From Escarpia spicata (taxonomy: Eukaryota > Annelida > Polychaeta > Sabellida > Siboglinidae), in the NCBI GenBank assembly GCA_963995525.1, contig OZ023213.1, positions 45,824,794-45,888,793 on the forward strand: a stretch of 64,000 nucleotides of DNA, given 5' to 3'. The notes below the pieces were generated by a model. That model saw only the letters and a program-made list of their open reading frames with translations, had not been told where the DNA came from and searched no databases. Position numbers and translations under genes: made by a program. This document shows, piece after piece, positions 41,901 to 52,066 of the stretch (within the stretch, counting starts at the first letter, position 1; each line of letters begins with the position of its first letter).

Positions 41901-42436
41901 ACTAAGATTAGACTAGGATACATTTCCATATTGCTGATTGTTTTCTTTCTCCTTGTTCTTGTTGTACAGGGCCGAGGGTCGGGCACAATATTTGCGTATC
42001 ACTCGTTATGTTCTTTCTTTTCAATGGTTCCCATCGGTAGTCCACTCTCTCCGCCTTCCATCTTCCTCCGATCTGTTCTGTTCCTTCCTCACGCAGTCCT
42101 GCCATCTCATCTTCCCGCTAAGCTGCACCGCATCCCGACCTCTTTCCTCAAGTCATCATTCTTCTGTCCACCCTTTTTGTTCTTGTGATTCTGTGAACCC
42201 CGTTGGGGCTTACGTTGTTGTTCTGTCAGAGCCAATGTCTCTAGACCACAGAAACACACCAGCGTTACACACACTCTGTGGACTTCCCTTTCCATTTTTT
42301 CGTAATGTTTATGTCCATCATGACTCCTCCTACTCTAAGCATTCACTCGCGTTTTTATTCGACGTCGAACGTTTACCTATGAATGCCCATCCTCCGTAGC
42401 CACTCCTCCATTCACAGGCTTCTTCTCCTTCCCACC
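41901..42436. other. Spacer between two element copies
   Basis: No exon or terminal repeat recognised. Pyrimidine-rich plus strand (TTTCTTTCTCCTTGTTCTTG) gives open but featureless frames. It may contain the 3' untranslated end of the CR1-like LINE and the missing 5' end of the CXC pseudogene. Confidence 0.35.
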
Positions 42437-42731
42437 CAACCAGATTTGTAGCAAGATTTAACAAGATTGCCGTCCTGAGCTATATATGCTCCAGACGGCA
42501 TGCGGACAAGGAAGCCTTTGGCTTATCGAGAGTCCAATAATTTTTCACTTACGTATAACCCGCCATTGCTAAATAGCTGTCAATTTTATTTTTGAACATA
42601 TTCACACTGCTAGCATTAACACAATCATCAGATATTTTGTTCCAGTCATTTATTGTCCTCTGAGAGAATGAGTACTTTTCATATCCACCCTACACTGTTC
42701 CTTGACTAATGCTGCATTGTGCCCTCTGGTT

Positions 42732-42736
42732 ATACT
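42732..42736. repeat. 5-bp target-site duplication, left (ATACT)
   Basis: ATACT at 42732-42736 is repeated at 45139-45143, directly outside the terminal inverted repeats. Confidence 0.85.
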
Positions 42737-42980
42737 AGTGGGGCAGATATGTGAAATAATTGTGGGTTTTGTGGTAAAAGCACCAAAATTGGTGTATATG
42801 ATGTTAAGAGGGTACTAAATGATTTAAGATATTGTGCCAAGCTGAATTGTTTCCGTGACGCCCTTAACATGGGAAAATCCAAGATGGCCCGAATCTAAAT
42901 ATATATTAATTGTCCTATTTTCGTGAATAGTTGATATAAAAACATAAATAAAATGTATTTTTATATGTTTTCAGACATGC
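42737..42980 (+). repeat. Left terminal inverted repeat
   Basis: 244 bp, pairing with 44879-45138. Ends inward at TTTTCAGACATGC. Confidence 0.85.
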
Positions 42981-43099
42981 CGAATCCAATGGCGTCATCA
43001 GTTCATTAAAAAAATGCATATATTTTAAGATAGGGCACAGGTTAATGGTAAAATTCAAGATGGCCGCCACCTGATTTGTGAATATCTACAAAATGTCAT

Positions 43100-44898
43100 A
43101 ACTTCACAAGACATGCTTATCAAGTTAGCGCCAGTGCATTGTCGATAGTCCCGCACAATGCCTACGATGCTTACAGCTATGAAGAGAGTGAGCCGATACC
43201 TTTTGACGATTGGTGCATGAAACGAGTTGAAACCGCTCCACAATTCCAGTACTGGTTTATCGTCATGCAGCTGGAGTTCCTCGTCTTGGTGTATGTGAGG
43301 TTCCTACGTGATTCCAACTTCTCGCTCTATGTCGCTGTCCTGGCAGCGCTGACACCATGTTTTTCTCACTAAACCAGACTCACTATTCTCGATGGGTGCC
43401 GATGCACATTCGTGACATGATGAACGACACCCTGACGTAGCAAGCCAGTTCGCTCAAGGAGGCTTTGTTGTGCACAAAACAAAACGCGTCCATTCTCAGC
43501 GATAGCTATCGACCATGTACACGAACAAAACAACAATGTCGTGAAATCCAAGAGCCCTACTGCGCTGGATGGTGGCAGGACCTGAACTCGCGAGGGTCAA
43601 TGAGGAATTTGAGACCGATTGCCTGGATCGCAGCATTGAGAACACTGATGCAAGCAATCTCAAGCACCATGAGCATACTGAGTCTGTGCAAGTCACATTT
43701 GTTAAGGAGGTCAGGGTTCTTGTTCGAGTAATTGAAGACATGGGAAATCCATTCACGGACGATAGTGGCGATCTTCTGGTACTTGACACTAGAAACGTCG
43801 CTGATCTAGCAATAGTTGAAATTGTGCGAGCGATAGAGAAGACAGGTCAGGAGCAGTATGAAAAGCACACGACAGAGCGAGTCACACAACGAACAACACC
43901 TGTATCTGATTGCATCAGTAGAAATCAAATGCTCTTGTTCAGCCGTTCACCATCAAGAGTTCCATCAAAAGCAAAACAGATCGTGTGCATATTTTCATGA
44001 CTACATTGCGACGGCAACTTGGACAATTTCTTCAGGCACGAGAATCATGCATACCCACCATCGTTGTCTCAGCTAGGAAACTCCGGTTTGGGACGAAGTC
44101 TGATCTTGGGGAATGTCTGGAAAAGTTCTGCACGTCGTGTGGAGATGCCCCATCAGTCGATGTCATCATATTGGATGGTGCAGCAATCATCAACATGTTG
44201 AAGCCAATCGGTGTCAAAACATTCCAAGAATATGCCACACAGGTGTTTTTCCTTACGTCAAAGCGCAGCTGAGAAACGTGACCAGAATTGACAGCATTTG
44301 GGATGTGTACCTGGAAGGGAGTATGAAGTCCACGGCGCGAGAGAAGCGAGGAAAGAGTGTTCGAAGACGTGTTGCAACATCCAACACAATCCCAGGAAAT
44401 TGGCAAGAGTTCTTGAGACTGGACGACTACAAGACTGAACTATTCAGCTTCTTGGCACACCGTGCAGGTGACACTGACGTGCTAGTCTGGCAGTGTCTAG
44501 TGCTGTGCTCAATGAAGACTGCATGGCTGTACTAGAGTCCTACGGAAACTAGTGTTGACTGCCAGAAAACACATATTCAGTACCAAAGCCAGGTCCATCG
44601 ACGCCATACCACCCACAGGAGCAGCACTGTTACAACGCACAAAAAGGGCTATATACCAAGGAGGACGTGTGTGGGGAGAGGCACAGAACTTCCTTCACCA
44701 GAGACCTGCGGATGGCGTAAGAGTGCCACACAAGGATGGGAACCACTGTGGACATTATTCACAGAAGCAGCGTGTTCCGAGTTGCTACGCTGAGGATGCC
44801 AGAAAGGGTGCACAAGACTATGCACGTGTGTCAGGGCTGCTCTGAAATGCACATCACTATGCCGTTGCAGTGGTAACTGCATGTCTGAAAACATATAA
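43100..44898 (+). pseudogene. CXC-tailed mobile gene family, copy inside the TIR element
   Basis: Fragments in order: FQYWFIVMQLEFLVLVYVRF and DSNFSLYVAVL (43139-43370); FSAIAIDHVHEQNNNVVK (near 43492-43550), sharing FSxxxxDxxHEQxN with the other copy; SVQVTFVKEVRVLV and VIEDMGNPFTDDSGDLLVLD (43569-44000); IPTIVVSARKLRF, VIILDGAAIINMLKPIGVKT (43985-44270); LRNVTRIDSIWDVYLEGSMK, REKRGKSVRRRV, IPGNWQEFLRLDDYKTELFS (44113-44535). The DxD/GCD core present in the other copy is missing, an internal deletion near 44530. Then AIYQGGRVWGEA and a cysteine cluster, CxCx3Cx3CxCx6Cx3CxCx3C, ending at 44880. The frame stops at 44896-44898, inside the right TIR. Many stops and shifts: non-functional. Confidence 0.8.
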
Positions 44899-45138
44899 AA
44901 ACACACTTTATTTATGTTGTTATGTTAACTATTCACGAAGCTAAGACAACTAATAGATATTTAGATTCGAGCAGCGGCCATTTTGGATTTTCCCATTTTA
45001 TGGGCGTCACGGAAACAATTCAGCTTGGCACGATATCTTAAATAATTTAGAACCCCCTTAACATAATATACACACATTTTTGTGCTTTTACCACAAAACC
45101 CACAATTCTTCTTGTTATTTACACATATCTGCTCCACT
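44879..45138 (-). repeat. Right terminal inverted repeat
   Basis: 260 bp, complementary to 42737-42980. It contains the last codons of the internal gene (MSENI then stop) and an extra short insertion near the outer end relative to the left repeat. Confidence 0.85.
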
Positions 45139-45143
45139 ATACT
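45139..45143. repeat. 5-bp target-site duplication, right (ATACT)
   Basis: Second copy of ATACT. Confidence 0.85.
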
Positions 45144-46240
45144 GCCTTCTTTCAGCTTGAAGAAAATATTCTATCAATATCCTCATAACCATTCAATATC
45201 TTAAACAACTTATATTTGGTCTCCTCTTAGTGTCCTAGTCTCTAGTGTTGTCAACCCACATTCTAATCGTCTTTCATAACCAAGATCTTTCAGTTCTGGA
45301 ATCAGCTTAGTTGCTCTTCGTTGCACTCTCCCTAGCTTATGTATGTCCTTCTTACGACATGGCCTCCATGCTTGTGTACAATATTCCAAAGGTGGTCTAA
45401 CTATTATTTTGTACAGTGGTACAATTAGCTGTTTCTCCTTATATGTGCTATTTCTCCTAATGCTCCGAAACTTTCATGTCAGCACTAACTGTTACTCCTA
45501 AGTCCTTTTCGTTTACAGTTTTACCTAATATAGTATCCCCCATTATGTATTCTTTGTTCACATTTCTATATCCTATGTGGATGCATTTACACTTCCCAAA
45601 ATTGAATAAAAATTTTCAGACCATTTGACTAATTTGGCTAGATCATCTTGTAAAGTGTGTTTATCTGCATCTGTTTTAACTGTTCTGAACACTTTTGTGT
45701 CGTCTGCGAATTTCAGTACTTTGCTTGATACATCATCATCCAAATCATTTTTATATATCAAGAATAATATAGGTCCCAACACCGACCCCCGTGGCACTCC
45801 ACTCAAAACTGATTTCCAGTTTGAAATCTCCCCCTCTACTATTACTCTCCGTCTTCTGTCTGTCAACCATGTTTGAATCCAACTGATCACACCACCCCCT
45901 ATATCATGGGCTTTAAGTTTAAATAAAAATCTTTGATGTGGCACTTTATCAAATGCTTTCTGAAAATCTAAGTAGACAACATCCATTAGTGAAATCCACT
46001 ATTCATCTACTCACTTTGTAATTTCTTCTAAAAACATAAGAGATTGGGTAGACAAGACCTAACTTTTAGGAACCCATGTTGAGATTAATTTATTAATTTG
46101 TGTTTTACAAGGAATTCCACCATATGGTCTATAATAAGCGTTTCTAATAATTTGCATAAAACTGATGTTTAGTTCACTGGTCTGTAAGTCTCTGTCTTGC
46201 TCCTAGATCCCTTTAAAAATAATGATGACCAGTCTCCTAT

Positions 46241-46598
46241 GCTTATCTATGATGTCCGTCGTACCTTCCTTCTCAGCATTATTGGTGCCCACGTGCACAA
46301 GAATAGATTCACAAACTCATCTCTCTGTTGTCCAACCCACATAACTTCTGTTTTCTCCAGGCTCATTCTCAGTCGATGCTTCTTGCACACCCCTTTCATT
46401 CCTCCAACACTTTTTATAGTTCTTGTTTGCTCTCTGCTATTGTATTATTCCTTGAGAACAGCCACTCGTGACTTAATTACAATTCACAACTTCCGTAAAC
46501 ATTCGGATGACAAATTTGTAGTGGTCGAAGAACAGATAGGTCCTAGGTAGATTACCAATAAAAAACGCAACGGATTATTTATGTATCTCGGTTCAGTG
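46241..46598. other. Short spacer before the LTR element
   Basis: A pyrimidine-rich plus-strand frame is open but has no recognisable domain. It may include the 5' end of the CR1-like fragment. Confidence 0.3.
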
Positions 46599-46724
46599 TG
46601 TTGTGTTATCAGTTCGGTTACAAATATTGTCGTTATCGTGCTGATGATGTGAACGGCATGTTAGATGTGAACAGAACTGTTTTATTGTGTTCATCCGCGT
46701 CGGCCCGTAGGGCATATCACAACA
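46599..46724 (-). repeat. LTR (3' LTR of the minus-strand gypsy element), 126 bp
   Basis: TGTTGTGTTATCAGTTCGG to GCATATCACAACA; matches 50991-51116 with about two differences. TG...CA ends. On the minus strand the purine tract AGAAGGGAGG lies directly before it (46725-46734), the expected polypurine primer. Confidence 0.93.
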
Positions 46725-47006
46725 CCTCCCTTCTAAGAATGCAATAATAATTATTGATTACGAATAAAACTTGCATTACAACTGAACGATGCATGAGTTG
46801 TCGTAAGACTAATGTATGTCAATTAATACAATAGTAATAACTAAATTGTAACATGCATACAATCATAAGTGTGTGTATCCTGAAACATGCTTGTTTAAGT
46901 AGGCTACACACAACATTAATTGGGCTGACAGTTGATGTACACATTAACTAACTGGTAGATATAAACGTTAGCTGAACTAGCTATAAACATTAGCTAAACA
47001 CAATTA

Positions 47007-47417
47007 CTACAGATCAAGCATCTGAACTGGCTTGATATGTCGACCGTAACGCGACACTTTCACGTTAGTGAGCTCCTCAGATTGCACGACCGGAGGATCG
47101 ATTGATGTCTGACTGAGTTCTCTCAGAGTCCTGCGATTGCGACGGACACTGCTGCCGTCACTATCGACAACATAGGAACGATGGGTACCAGGGTTAGTAT
47201 CGACTACCTTAGCAGGACGTTTGAGATCAGTGATCCACACATCGTCTCCTACAGAGAGTGGATGAAGCTCCTTCGCACGGTGCTTCTTTTCGAAGTTTAG
47301 CTTCGACGAAGCCCTCGACTCGGCCTCTTTATGACGAACCTGTACTGCGTTAGGCAACTCAGGCTGTAACACCTTTGGATGCGCTGGAACAGTGGATCTC
47401 AACTTCCTACCCATCAC
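47007..47417 (-). CDS. Integrase C-terminal part (gypsy, minus strand)
   Basis: MGRKLRSTVPAHPKV, then KKHRAKELHPLSVGDDVWI and RSYVVDSDGSSVRRNRRTLR. This is the GPY-like/SH3-like C-terminal section of Ty3 integrases, ending at a stop 280 bp before the 3' LTR. A one-base shift near 47440 separates it from the catalytic core. Confidence 0.85.
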   Translation of the reverse strand: MMGRKLRSTVPAHPKVLQPELPNAVQVRHKEAESRASSKLNFEKKHRAKELHPLSVGDDVWITDLKRPAKVVDTNPGTHRSYVVDSDGSSVRRNRRTLRELSQTSIDPPVVQSEELTNVKVSRYGRHIKPVQMLDL

Positions 47418-47443
47418 AAGTTCAGCAGGCGATACACCATTGC

Positions 47444-48133
47444 CTAGCGGTGACGTCCGATACGCAACAAACCCAAGTATGGAACATCTGCCTTTTTCAT
47501 GATCGACTTGATCGTCTGCACGGCGCGTTCGGCCGCCCCGTTGGATTGTGGGTACCTGGGAGAACTAGTCACGTGTTGAAAGTAGTACTTTCCTTTCGAG
47601 AACTTGCGGAATTCGTCTGATGCATACTGCGGACCATTGTCCAACGTAAGTATCTCGGGAATACCATGACGAGCGAAGTGTGACTTCATGTGCTCGATCA
47701 CATCATGAGTACTGAGCTCAGCTAGCAATGACACCTCAATGAAACGAGAGTAGTAATCTACTAGCAGCAAGTACCAACGTTTCTTGCAGTAAAACAGGTC
47801 ACTGCCTACATGTTCCCACGGTCTGGTCGGAAACGCTGTTGGCAACAGCGGCTCAGCAACATCATTGGCCTGTGTGCGACATGTGTTGCAGTTTCGTACC
47901 ATCTCTGCGATTCTCTGAGTCATGCCAGGCCACCAAACCAACTGTTTGGCACGTTCGCGACATTTGGTTATCGCGAGGTGACCCTCATGTAGACGCTGGA
48001 GAACGTCAAGAAGTTCAGATTGCGGGATCACGATCCTGTTCTCATACGATCGTGAGTTGCCCTCTGCTTTCCCAGAACGGTCTGAGAAGAGAATCAGCAG
48101 ACGATATGTACGGAGGCCAATTAGTTCGCACAT
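47444..48133 (-). CDS. Integrase core (gypsy, minus strand)
   Basis: Zinc-binding region HEGHLAITKCRERAKQLVWW...CNTCR (HHCC complete) followed by the DDE core: DLFYCKKRWYLLLVDYYSRF, LTLDNGPQYASDEF and NGAAERAVQTIKS. The catalytic D-D-E are all visible. It would insert element cDNA into the host genome. The frame ends early at LRIGRHR because of the shift near 47440. Confidence 0.9.
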   Translation of the reverse strand: MCELIGLRTYRLLILFSDRSGKAEGNSRSYENRIVIPQSELLDVLQRLHEGHLAITKCRERAKQLVWWPGMTQRIAEMVRNCNTCRTQANDVAEPLLPTAFPTRPWEHVGSDLFYCKKRWYLLLVDYYSRFIEVSLLAELSTHDVIEHMKSHFARHGIPEILTLDNGPQYASDEFRKFSKGKYYFQHVTSSPRYPQSNGAAERAVQTIKSIMKKADVPYLGLLRIGRHR

Positions 48134-48187
48134 ACTTTAGTACTTGTGCTAGTAGTTCGTCATGAGCCTGAAGTCGACGCATTTCGA

Positions 48188-48577
48188 CTAACCTTTAGGA
48201 GACGCACAGAAGTTTATCGACTGTTCTACATAGGACTCTACCTCCTCTACAAAAAATTCATCTACCTTCGTAGGACTAGCGGTACACCTCGACAACGCAT
48301 CAGCAACAACATTGTCTTTCCCTGTGATATACTCGACTGTGTAACAGTATCTCATCCAGCGAAGTCGAAATCTCTGAATTCGCACTGGTAGCTTATCTAA
48401 GCTAATGTCATTGAACAGTGGGACCAATGGCTTATGATCCGTTTGGATTCGGACATGGAGACCAACGATGTAGTTGCAAAACTTTTCGCATGCCCAAACA
48501 ATCGCCAAAGCCTCTTGTTCGATTGTGGCATGTCGTTGTTCTGTCTCCGTCAACGATCGTGATGCTGCGCACACCAT
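48188..48577 (-). CDS. RNase H (gypsy, minus strand)
   Basis: ASRSLTETEQRHATIEQEAL, FCNYIVGLHVRIQTDHKPLV and ITGKDNVVADALSR are the standard Ty3 RNase H and tether motifs. It is separated from RT by a stop at 48602. Confidence 0.9.
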   Translation of the reverse strand: MVCAASRSLTETEQRHATIEQEALAIVWACEKFCNYIVGLHVRIQTDHKPLVPLFNDISLDKLPVRIQRFRLRWMRYCYTVEYITGKDNVVADALSRCTASPTKVDEFFVEEVESYVEQSINFCASPKG

Positions 48578-48601
48578 TCTGAGAGTACCGTCTATCTGAA
48601 T

Positions 48602-49735
48602 TTAGCATAACGTGACTCCGATACCGTGTCGACTAGCATCTGACTGAATAACAGTCTCCTTCTCGGGATCATACACGGCAAGTTCAACGGACTTTGAAAG
48701 TTCGTTTTTTACGTCACGGAAAGCTCTCTCCTGTGCATCTCCCCAATACCACTCGGTATTGCTGCACAATAAGTCGCGCATCGGCTGACTGAGTTCACTG
48801 AGCCTTTGTGAGAACTTGCCTAACTGATTAGCCATTCCCAGAAAGCTACGCACGTCACTCACAGACGTTGGAGTTTTGAAGTCAACCAGACCCTGTACAG
48901 CCTCTGGATTCGCGCGCACACTTGTGCTCGTTATCACGTGACCGAGGAATCTGATCTGAATCACACCAAACTCACACTTTGACGCATTCAGCGTCATGCC
49001 TGCGTTCCTTAGACGGGTCAAGATACGGCGAACGCGATCGTCATGTTCCTGGAGAGACGCTCCCCAGATGCAAATGTCATCCATATAACAAATTACACCC
49101 TCGACCCCGTCTAGGATTTTAGACACGATCTTCGAAAAGATCTCGGGACTCGACGACGGCCCAAACGGAAGACGATTGAACGCGTACCGTCCGTGCGGCG
49201 TTAGGAATGTTGTAAGCAGTTTGGAATGTTCGGAGAGAGGGATCTGCCAGAACCCGGAATTAGCGTCAAGTTTCGTGAAAACTTTGCCTGCGCCTAGCTT
49301 AGCCAGACTGGCTTCCACATCGGCCATAGGATATACATTCCTACGAAATGACTTGTTCAATTCCGTGAAATCTACACAGATTCTCACCTTCTCATCCTTG
49401 CCTCCCTTCGGCACGACCGCCATCGGTGCGCACCACTCCGTGGGTTGGTCCACTGCAAATATCACTTTTTGGGCCAACATTTGATCTAGCTCAACCTTGA
49501 CCTTGTCTACCAGTGGGTATGGGACGTTACGAGAAGTGTATATTGCGAATGGACGTGCGTCCGCTTGCAACTGGACATCGTACACCTCGCTAATCTGACC
49601 TAACCCCTGAAACATCTGTTTAAACTCACTGTTAAACTTGCTCGAGCTAACATCGCTGACGTGACACGTAATCAACCCAAGTTTTACACGCGCATCTCTA
49701 CTCAGTAGTGCATTCGATTGGTCGACGACATACAA
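48602..49735 (-). CDS. Reverse transcriptase (gypsy, minus strand)
   Basis: About 377 codons: SRNVPYPLVDKVKVELDQM, RICVDFTELNKSFRRNVYPM, KVFTKLDANSGFWQIPL, RLPFGPSSSPEIFSKI and the catalytic ICYMDDICIWG box, with thumb and start of RNase H (VIQSDASRHGIGVTLC). It would copy element RNA into cDNA. The stop at 48602-48604 falls right after the RNase H start. Confidence 0.93.
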   Translation of the reverse strand: MYVVDQSNALLSRDARVKLGLITCHVSDVSSSKFNSEFKQMFQGLGQISEVYDVQLQADARPFAIYTSRNVPYPLVDKVKVELDQMLAQKVIFAVDQPTEWCAPMAVVPKGGKDEKVRICVDFTELNKSFRRNVYPMADVEASLAKLGAGKVFTKLDANSGFWQIPLSEHSKLLTTFLTPHGRYAFNRLPFGPSSSPEIFSKIVSKILDGVEGVICYMDDICIWGASLQEHDDRVRRILTRLRNAGMTLNASKCEFGVIQIRFLGHVITSTSVRANPEAVQGLVDFKTPTSVSDVRSFLGMANQLGKFSQRLSELSQPMRDLLCSNTEWYWGDAQERAFRDVKNELSKSVELAVYDPEKETVIQSDASRHGIGVTLC

Positions 49736-49775
49736 TCGTTCACAGCATTCATGTGAATCTACTCTGAGTACACTG

Positions 49776-50285
49776 TCAAGGTCCTAGCAATCGCTTTACG
49801 GTAGGACGCCACTTCACGTGTTCACATAGTCTACTCGGCACAACCGACACATCTGCACCAGTATCTAACTTGAACTGCACTGGTAAATGTAACCCATTGA
49901 CATAGACTTGTTGAGACCAACTACTAGACTTGCTATCGATATCGCCCAGGAACGACACGTCGACTAGTTGATTAACCCTTGCCCTTCTCGGCACGCTCGT
50001 TTTAAACTTGCAGCAGCATGCAAAATGGCCTATTGTGAAACACAAATTACATTTGCGATCTATGGCAGCACATTTACCATCTCTATGCGACAATCTACCA
50101 CAGCGAGTACACGGAACACTGCGCTTATCTGAAGTGTCACTTCTAAACTTAGTATTCGACTGTCCGCTGGATGGCGCCACTCTAGGCTTGCGTCGACGGC
50201 TCGACTTCACTTCATCCACGGACTTTGGTAGATTCAGGTCGCGCATCTGCTTCTCAACTTCTTCGGCTTGACGAGCCATGGACAC
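49776..50285 (-). CDS. Gag zinc knuckles and protease (gypsy, minus strand)
   Basis: Two knuckle-like cysteine clusters (CTRCGRLSHRDGKC and CNLCFTIGHFACCC) precede an aspartic protease with an intact active site, QFKLDTGADVSVVPSRLC. The frame stops at 49776-49778, just before the RT frame. Confidence 0.85.
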   Translation of the reverse strand: MSMARQAEEVEKQMRDLNLPKSVDEVKSSRRRKPRVAPSSGQSNTKFRSDTSDKRSVPCTRCGRLSHRDGKCAAIDRKCNLCFTIGHFACCCKFKTSVPRRARVNQLVDVSFLGDIDSKSSSWSQQVYVNGLHLPVQFKLDTGADVSVVPSRLCEHVKWRPTVKRLLGP

Positions 50286-50628
50286 CGCTTTCGACTCCGT
50301 CCATTCTTTGCATCTCCCGGGATACCGTCTGATCCAGGATGCCGACGACTATGCGATCGCGAATTTGAGTAGAGCGATCTGGGAATTCGCATCGGTCGGC
50401 CGATTCGTTCAACGCACGTATAAACTGCTCGACTGTTTCCCCCTCAGCTTGAACGCGCCGAAAGAATTTCGCCCTCTCGTAGATGACATACCGCCTGGGG
50501 CTGAAGTATTCATCAAAGGCTCGCTTCACCGCGTCGTAGATACGCAGCTGTTCCTCGCTCAGGCCCAGACTAGAGAAAATCGATTCTGCCCTCGAGCCCA
50601 TACTGTATATCAGGCTGTCTATCTGCAA
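50254..50628 (-). CDS. Gag capsid-like part (gypsy, minus strand)
   Basis: ESIFSSLGLSEEQLRIYDAV, FDEYFSPRRYVIYERAKFFR and GETVEQFIRALNESADRCEF match the capsid region of Ty3-type Gag. Overlaps the next frame, as expected from a frameshift. The N-terminus lies upstream towards 50900 but is not open. Confidence 0.8.
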   Translation of the reverse strand: MQIDSLIYSMGSRAESIFSSLGLSEEQLRIYDAVKRAFDEYFSPRRYVIYERAKFFRRVQAEGETVEQFIRALNESADRCEFPDRSTQIRDRIVVGILDQTVSREMQRMDGVESGVHGSSSRRS

Positions 50629-50990
50629 GCTGTCATCTTCGTTGTCCAGTCTTGATACTGTATGAAACCTCGACCAGCGACTGATCCATTCAGACCAGTT
50701 TTCCTGCAGAAAATCGAATTCTGGCGGCCATCTCGTCGTTTTAACTAGTCCGTTAGATGGCGCGCTCCTCGTTCAGTTCAGCCTTCTACGCTAGGTGTCG
50801 CCTCCGCATAGCGTTAAACACCATCCCGGCTTGCCACATACAATGCCCGGCAGCCATTTTTCTCAAAGTTCCGCACGCAGCCACGTACAACTTCCATCTC
50901 TAACATGACATCGTAGCGTTATTGCCTTCCCCCAACACTCACACTCAATTCTTTAGCCGTCGTCGATTCTGATCCGCATATCGGCCACCA

Positions 50991-51116
50991 TGTTGTGTTA
51001 TCAGTTCGGTTACAAATATTGTCGTTATCGTGCTGATGATGTGAACGGCATGTTAGATGTGAACGGAACAGTTTTATTGTGTTCATCCGCGTCGGCCCGT
51101 AGGGCATATCACAACA
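50991..51116 (-). repeat. LTR (5' LTR of the minus-strand gypsy element), 126 bp
   Basis: Pairs with 46599-46724. On the minus strand the sequence directly after it, TGGTGGCCGATATGCGG, is where the tRNA primer site should be, but I cannot assign a tRNA. Confidence 0.93.
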
Positions 51117-51404
51117 CAATGGAACCTCGTTAATCCCGTGATTTTAGGCACCAGTATGAATACGGATTAGCGAGTATTCTGGATAAAGGTATCATTATCA
51201 TAACAGGGTTTAGTAGTGTACGGCTATCCCGTTCCGGCGAAAGGATGTCTGGAATCTCTTAATGGATGCCGAGTGTCCGGATTATCATAATCCTTATTAA
51301 CGATGTGGTGGGGTCCGGATTAACGATGTTTCTGGATTATCGTGGTCCAGATTAATGATATTTCCGGACTATCGGGTTCCTGATTGACGGTGTTCCATTT
51401 AATA

Positions 51405-52066
51405 TTTAGTAGCCCGGTTGATAGCAAGTTGAAATTAAATGCAAATAAAACTGAATTAATCATCATTGGTACTGCAATGCATCGTAGTAAACTTGATGGT
51501 TTTTCCCAACGCGTATTTTGAATCAGCATATCACGCCAGCAACCTCGGTGCGGAATCTAGGAGTGATCTTTGATAGTAATTTCAATTTCCAACAACACAT
51601 ATCTGAAACGTATCGTTGCTGTTTTTATCATATTCCGGTATATATCATTTTCTGAAACTATTGCAACAGCGCTTAATTTTGTTAGCAGCAAACTGCAATT
51701 CTCTCCTTTCTAATATCGCTAGCAAGGATATTACAAAACTTCAACGTGTCCAAAATTGTCTAGCAATAGTAGTTACAAATCTCCTCGTTTTTCTCGCTCT
51801 GTACCATTTTTGAAGTCTTTGCATTGGCTTCCTGCACACTGTCGTAAGATCTGTACCATTACATGCCGGGCACTGTCCAATAAGCATCCATCATATTTGC
51901 ATTAACTGCTTACTACTGTAAGAAAAAGAAAGAACTCTTTGGAATATGTTTCCTTTTAGAGAGTTAGATCAGTTGAAAATATTATAAAATACCATCGTCA
52001 ATTAAAAACTTATGTTTACAACCTTGCTTATCCACCATAGCTCCCTAGCGCCTTGATCCATCTATT
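51405..52066 (+). mobile_element. LINE 3' fragment, left half (split by a gypsy insertion)
   Basis: Plus-strand non-LTR RT C-terminal fragments: LKLNANKTELIIIG, PATSVRNLGVIFDSNFNFQQ, then frameshifted KSLHWLPAH and YVYNLAYPP. Homologous to the minus-strand copy at 60510-61270. The fragment is cut at 52066 by the LTR element and resumes at 56769. Dead. Confidence 0.85.
52062..52066. repeat. 5-bp target-site duplication, left (CTATT)
   Basis: CTATT directly before the LTR, repeated at 56764-56768. Confidence 0.9.

Larger units (their letters stand above)
42737..45138 (+). mobile_element. TIR element carrying a CXC-tailed gene (2,402 bp)
   Basis: Termini AGTGGGGCAGATATGTG (left) and, read inward, AGTGGAGCAGATATGTG (right). 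The inverted repeats are about 244 bp (42737-42980) and 260 bp (44879-45138), roughly 85 percent alike, with indels. Shared inner phrases include TTGTGGGTTTTGTGGTAAAA, GTGCCAAGCTGAATTGTTTC, CGTGACGCCC and TTTTTATATGTTTTCAGACA. ATACT flanks both ends. Removing the element and one ATACT rejoins the CR1-like LINE as LKEGSITRGHNAALVK without a frameshift, which proves a precise insertion. Between the repeats lies a decayed plus-strand copy of the same gene family seen at 38.75-41.9 kb. The 5-bp duplication and long TIRs do not match a superfamily I can name with confidence. Confidence 0.85.
42437..46240 (-). mobile_element. CR1-like LINE fragment, interrupted by a TIR element
   Basis: Minus-strand reverse transcriptase pieces: SLFLKGSR and ETYRPVN near 46240-46150, MDVVYLDFQKAFDKVPHQRF, LSGVPRGSVLGPILFLIY and VLKFADDTKVF (45573-45986, all three catalytic aspartates present). 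Then come C-terminal pieces with frameshifts (ALYKIIV-type, RATKLIPELKDLGYE, TLETRTLRG, NGYEDIDRIFSS) to 45144. The coding sequence resumes at 42731 with ITRGHNAALVKEQCRVDMKS and FKNKIDSYLAMAGY. The gap between is exactly the TIR element. The LINE's 5' part is missing. Dead copy. Confidence 0.88.
46599..51116 (-). mobile_element. Ty3/gypsy LTR retrotransposon, minus strand, broken
   Basis: Two near-identical 126-bp LTRs (46599-46724 and 50991-51116), a polypurine tract and the order gag, protease, reverse transcriptase, RNase H, integrase define a full-length Ty3/gypsy element of 4,518 bp. Flanks read CAGTG on the left and CAATG on the right, a probable 5-bp target duplication with one change. 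The near-identity of the LTRs indicates a young insertion, yet the coding region is cut into six frames. No envelope gene is seen. Confidence 0.93.

Noticed and set aside
41790..42399. Plus-strand frames of 130-150 residues
   Set aside because: Pyrimidine-rich DNA gives open frames without domain, codon pattern or splice signals.
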